Source: Brucella haematophila
GTDB taxonomy: Bacteria; Pseudomonadota; Alphaproteobacteria; Rhizobiales; Rhizobiaceae
Assembly: GCF_005938105.1 (NCBI RefSeq)
Contig: NZ_VCPE01000003.1
Span: forward strand, 310,001 to 374,000
Direction of reading: 5' to 3'
Length of the DNA stretch: 64,000 nt
In this document: in pieces, positions 61,343 through 64,000 of the stretch
Position numbering within the stretch: position 1 is the first letter of the stretch
Layout of the letters: each line of letters starts with the position of its first letter
Notes under the pieces: generated by a model
What the model saw: the letters and a program-made list of their open reading frames with translations, nothing else
Databases searched by the model: none
Told to the model about the DNA's origin: nothing
Program-made: the position numbers and the translations under genes

Positions 61343-61936
61343 ATGAATCAACGCACTGTCCTGCAACGTCGTTGGGATTTGAAGGCGGCTACCGCACCCT
61401 ACCACGAACGGATTGACAGGCTTGGTTCGTTATATGGCATGTTCAATTCGTTGGACGCCTACCGGAAATATCTGGAAGCCACCTGGCACAGCAGATTGGC
61501 TCTGGAAACACTGCTGGATGTCAGTGACCTGAGACGAGTATTCTCAGATTGGGATAATCATAAAATTCAATCTGAACTTCAAATGGATTATGCGGATCTG
61601 TCGGACGGGGAAGAACTGAAGAAGCCGGAATTGCAGTTCGTCGCAGCGACGCCTGTCGATCTGCCTTCAGCGATTGGTACGCTATACGTGCTCGAAGGTT
61701 CCGCTTTGGGGGCAACATTGCTCATCCAGAAGGCGCGATTGCTTGGTCTTGATGCCGGGTACGGTGCGCGACACCTGGCAAAGCAGGTCGGAAACCTGGC
61801 CGGTTGGAAGAAGACTGTTTCTTTGCTTGAAACCATGTCGCTCGACAAAAAAGATGAAGAACGGTGCATCGAAGCCGCGATTGACAGCTTTCGCACGTTT
61901 GAGATCAATTACGAGAAAGCATTTGGTGAGCCATAA
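61343..61936 (+). CDS. bphO: Heme oxygenase (biliverdin-forming, BphO type)
   Basis: Soluble enzyme of 197 residues that cleaves heme to biliverdin, CO and iron. The proximal heme His21 is in LKAATAPYHERIDRL, and the distal helix/loop motif GTLYVLEGSALGATLL is the bacterial form of the heme-oxygenase glycine helix. The start at 61343 is chosen because the 38 upstream residues of the longer frame overlap the Crp gene. Biliverdin is the chromophore of the neighbouring bacteriophytochrome, so it most likely serves light sensing, not only iron recovery. Confidence 0.88.
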   Translation: MNQRTVLQRRWDLKAATAPYHERIDRLGSLYGMFNSLDAYRKYLEATWHSRLALETLLDVSDLRRVFSDWDNHKIQSELQMDYADLSDGEELKKPELQFVAATPVDLPSAIGTLYVLEGSALGATLLIQKARLLGLDAGYGARHLAKQVGNLAGWKKTVSLLETMSLDKKDEERCIEAAIDSFRTFEINYEKAFGEP

Positions 61937-62053
61937 GATCACGAGCAAAATAAGAGATTGCTGAGCTGCTATGAATTCACATAGCTGATGCATGATTTAT
62001 TGCGAAGAAGGCAGAGTTCCAGAGTGCTGCTTGTGATGACGCCCTACATTTGA

Positions 62054-62092
62054 AATCTGGTGTGATCCAGATTAAATCTGTTTGCGTATAAT
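62054..62092 (+). promoter_or_regulatory. Candidate ECF (RpoE/ChrR-type) promoter with dyad
   Basis: TGATCC (62063-62068), an 18-base spacer and TATAAT (62087-62092) resemble the promoters recognised by ChrR-linked RpoE sigma factors (TGATCC as the -35). The -35 overlaps a perfect 7-bp inverted repeat AATCTGG/CCAGATT (62054-62060 and 62067-62073). It sits 110 bases before the sigma gene at 62202 and would support autoregulation. Confidence 0.5.
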
Positions 62093-62201
62093 GCTGATGA
62101 ACACAAAAGTTTCTTTCCTCTCGCAACAGTGGCACATGGAAGCTCAGCATAATTTACAGGTTCTGGCTTCGCTACATCTGAGCGTATGGGGTTTAATACG
62201 G

Positions 62202-62777
62202 ATGAATGGACAGACCGCACCTGAAGATCAGCCCTCAATGGAGGAATTGATGCTGGCGGTCAGTTCTCGACGCGACGTGGACGCTTTCGAGGTGATTTTC
62301 AAGCATTTCGCACCCCGGGTGAAGGCCTATATGGCCAAACTGTCTGCTGATACGCAAACAGCGGAAGAATTAATGCAAGAGACCATGATTGCAGTTTGGA
62401 ACAAGGCAGATCAGTTTGATGTTGCCAAAGGAGCCTTGTCGACCTGGATTTTCACCATCGCACGAAACCAGCGCATTGACGCAGTGCGGCGCGCCCGTCG
62501 CCCGGAATTTGACCCAACCGATCCCTCCTTTGTGCCCGATGAGGAACAGCCCGCCGATTTAAGGATTGCCGAGCGGCAATCCGCCAGTCAGTTGCGCGCG
62601 GCAATGGCTGACTTGCCGAAGGAGCAATCCACCTTGCTCGAACTCGCATATTTCGAGGAAAGCACGCATAGCGCCATCGCGAAGAAGCTGAACCTCCCGC
62701 TTGGCACGGTTAAATCCCGCCTGCGGCTGGCATTCAACAAATTGCGCGCAGCGCTCGATAATTCGGGAGCGCACTGA
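62202..62777 (+). CDS. ECF sigma factor, RpoE/ChrR-linked group
   Basis: Extracytoplasmic-function sigma factor of 191 residues. Region 2 reads VIFKHFAPRVKAYMAKLSAD then EELMQETMIAVWNKADQFD and WIFTIARNQRIDAVR. Region 4 reads LPKEQSTLLELAYFEESTHS then LNLPLGTVKSRLRLAF. The start at 62202 excludes 40 residues that would overlap its promoter region. The stop shares one base with the anti-sigma ATG, giving coupled translation. The family guides the response to singlet oxygen in photosynthetic relatives. Confidence 0.9.
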   Translation: MNGQTAPEDQPSMEELMLAVSSRRDVDAFEVIFKHFAPRVKAYMAKLSADTQTAEELMQETMIAVWNKADQFDVAKGALSTWIFTIARNQRIDAVRRARRPEFDPTDPSFVPDEEQPADLRIAERQSASQLRAAMADLPKEQSTLLELAYFEESTHSAIAKKLNLPLGTVKSRLRLAFNKLRAALDNSGAH

Positions 62778-63436
62778 TGGATATCAAGCATCATCTGAGC
62801 GACGAACTCCTTTCAAGCTATGCTGCAGGCACGTTGGCCGAGGGTTGGAGCATAGCAGTCGCCACTCATCTTGCGCTTTGCCCGGCCTGCCGTTTAAGGC
62901 TCAAGCAGTTTGAACAGATTGGCGGTCAGCTTCTTGACGCGGTTGAGCCGCAGAAACTCGAAGCATCCACATGGGATAATTTCAAGGACAGGTTGCAGAA
63001 AACACCGCAATCAATGGAACAATCGGCACCGCGGTGCGAGATAAAGCAGCCTGCCGTGATACCGGAACCGCTGCGTTCCTATGTCGGTGGCGATTTGCAG
63101 GACCTGAAATGGAAATCGCTTGGCCGGGGCGCCTATCAGGTGCCAATCGAGACCGGCGATAGCGAAACGCAGGTTCGCCTTTTGCGAATTCCAGCAGGGA
63201 AGCCAGTGCCAGAACATGGGCATGGCGGTCGTGAACTGACATTGGTGTTGAGCGGCAGTTTCAATGATGGAACCGGGCTCTTTGCGCGCGGCGACATTGA
63301 GGAAGCGAATGCTGATCTCGTGCATCAGCCGATTGCCTCACCGGATGGCGATTGCATCTGTCTTGCGGTGACTGACGCGCCGCTCAAGTTCCAGAGCTGG
63401 CTTATGCGGCTCGTGCAGCCATTGATTGGCATCTAA
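62777..63436 (+). CDS. chrR: Zinc-binding anti-sigma factor ChrR
   Basis: Anti-sigma protein of 219 residues. The N-terminal zinc domain has His6, His31, Cys35 and Cys38 (HLALCPAC), exactly the positions known in Rhodobacter ChrR. The C-terminal cupin domain keeps the equivalents of its metal residues: His147 and His149 in PEHGHGGRE, Glu153, and His183 in LVHQP, a constant shift of six from the studied protein. It holds the sigma factor until singlet oxygen or a related stress triggers release. It is translated with the sigma gene. Confidence 0.92.
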   Translation: MDIKHHLSDELLSSYAAGTLAEGWSIAVATHLALCPACRLRLKQFEQIGGQLLDAVEPQKLEASTWDNFKDRLQKTPQSMEQSAPRCEIKQPAVIPEPLRSYVGGDLQDLKWKSLGRGAYQVPIETGDSETQVRLLRIPAGKPVPEHGHGGRELTLVLSGSFNDGTGLFARGDIEEANADLVHQPIASPDGDCICLAVTDAPLKFQSWLMRLVQPLIGI

Positions 63437-63438
63437 AG

Positions 63439-63465
63439 AAAAGGCGGCATAATTGCCGCCTTCTT
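63439..63465. terminator. Bidirectional terminator between chrR and tspO
   Basis: AAGGCGGCA (63441-63449) and TGCCGCCTT (63454-63462) pair fully around a 4-base loop. T-rich sequence follows on the plus side (TTCTTC) and A-rich sequence precedes it, so it can serve both convergent genes. Confidence 0.8.
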
Positions 63466-63920
63466 CATGAATTCAACACGACGATTGCCGCATTCAACGC
63501 TGTCGCCAGAGATAGCCATATGAGGTAAGGCACGAATAGTAGAGCCGAGATACGATCTGGTTGCCACGCGCGCATGATAAACAAAAGCACGCAAAGCCAG
63601 ACACCGATGATTATGACAAGCCCCAGCACAGTCATATGTGCGCCGAAGAAAATCGGCGTCCAGATGAAGTTCAAAATCATCTGGCCAAACCAGGGTCCGC
63701 GCCGCCTCCATCCGCTGTCACTTATCCACGTGCGCCAGCCTGCAATGGCAATGAAGATATAGAGTATCGTCCAGATGGGGCCAAAGGCTGCATTCGGCGG
63801 GGTAAACCAAGGCTTTTGAAGCGCTGCATACCATTCGCCCGGCGGGAAACCGATGCCGATTGCCATTCCTACAACAATGATGACGAAGACGAAGACGGCC
63901 AGAAGACCCCATTTTTGCAT
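63465..63920 (-). CDS. tspO: TspO/MBR tryptophan-rich sensory protein
   Basis: Membrane protein of 151 residues with five helices that binds tetrapyrroles such as protoporphyrin. Motifs are PWFTPPNAAFGPIWTILYIF, LNFIWTPIFFGAH and YLIWLSLATALNAAIVVLNS, all diagnostic. GGAG seven bases ahead of ATG 63920 decides against the longer frame from 63962, which overlaps another reading frame. TspO in relatives tunes pigment genes or degrades porphyrins in light. It may be part of the ChrR-linked response. Confidence 0.9.
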   Translation of the reverse strand: MQKWGLLAVFVFVIIVVGMAIGIGFPPGEWYAALQKPWFTPPNAAFGPIWTILYIFIAIAGWRTWISDSGWRRRGPWFGQMILNFIWTPIFFGAHMTVLGLVIIIGVWLCVLLFIMRAWQPDRISALLFVPYLIWLSLATALNAAIVVLNS

Positions 63921-63934
63921 ATGCTTACTCCAGT

Positions 63935-64000
63935 CTATCCGCTGATCCGCGACGTAACCCAATAGCCAATATAGGCTGACGCGGCAGACAGGACAGTGCC
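63935..64000 (-). CDS. C-terminal end of an unidentified membrane protein, cut by window edge
   Basis: On the minus strand the frame entering from the window edge reads LSAASAYIGYWVTSRISG and stops at 63935, 15 bases before the tspO start. It is small and hydrophobic, as at the end of a membrane protein, and DUF2177 proteins, which are common beside ECF/ChrR genes, end in a similar way. With only 21 codons the call is tentative. If real, it is co-transcribed with tspO. Confidence 0.35.
   Translation of the reverse strand, partial: GTVLSAASAYIGYWVTSRISG

Overview
The window looks like chromosome from an alphaproteobacterium of the Brucellaceae or Rhizobiales type (Ochrobactrum/Brucella-like). 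The grounds are moderately high GC coding sequence, many ABC uptake operons, an HWE-type bacteriophytochrome kinase, and an ECF sigma/ChrR pair. The genus is inferred from gene style, not proven. No rRNA, tRNA, CRISPR array, phage or plasmid replication gene was seen.

Layout. (1) 1-4.2 kb: 3' part of an MFS transporter, a decayed LysR fragment, a CurA-like oxidoreductase and an IclR regulator. (2) 4.4-15.8 kb: one long operon with an M81 (MlrC-like) metallopeptidase, a complete oligopeptide-type ABC importer, two M20 metallohydrolases and a penicillin-acylase-family Ntn hydrolase. It reads as import and stepwise amide hydrolysis of an acylated or modified peptide-like compound. (3) 15.9-32.6 kb: an accessory stretch holding remnants of IS6, IS66 and IS3-type elements, AT-rich DNA and many single enzyme/regulator pairs (AraC with aldo/keto reductase, epoxide hydrolase, TetR with a secreted hydrolase, LysR with amidohydrolase and Tat-type hydrolase, AraC with SDR).

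(4) 32.9-49.5 kb: a large catabolic locus with a binding-protein-dependent importer (one binding protein, two permeases, a small two-helix membrane protein and two unequal ATPases). It also carries a GMC oxidoreductase, a GntR regulator, several dehydrogenases, an FMN-dependent hydroxy-acid dehydrogenase, a uronate-dehydrogenase-like protein, a beta-propeller lactonase, an IclR regulator and a cupin dioxygenase-like protein. Four promoter regions carry the same operator-like dyad (RACATGTNACATKTY), which ties the locus into one probable regulon. The substrate is likely a polyol, sugar acid or similar hydroxylated carbon source. (5) 49.7-55.3 kb: GntR, an Rbs-type sugar ABC importer and an L-fucose/pyridoxal dehydrogenase-like aldo/keto reductase. 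(6) 55.4-57.7 kb: AraC divergent from an MFS efflux pump.

(7) 57.8-64 kb: a light and tetrapyrrole stress group. It has a bacteriophytochrome HWE kinase with a fused receiver, a Crp-family regulator, a heme oxygenase that would make the biliverdin chromophore, an ECF sigma factor with its zinc anti-sigma ChrR (all zinc ligands present), and TspO.

Most enzyme substrates cannot be read from sequence. The strongest candidates for undescribed biology are the 32.9-49.5 kb regulon with its asymmetric ATPase pair, the acyl-peptide operon, and the phytochrome/ChrR/TspO grouping.
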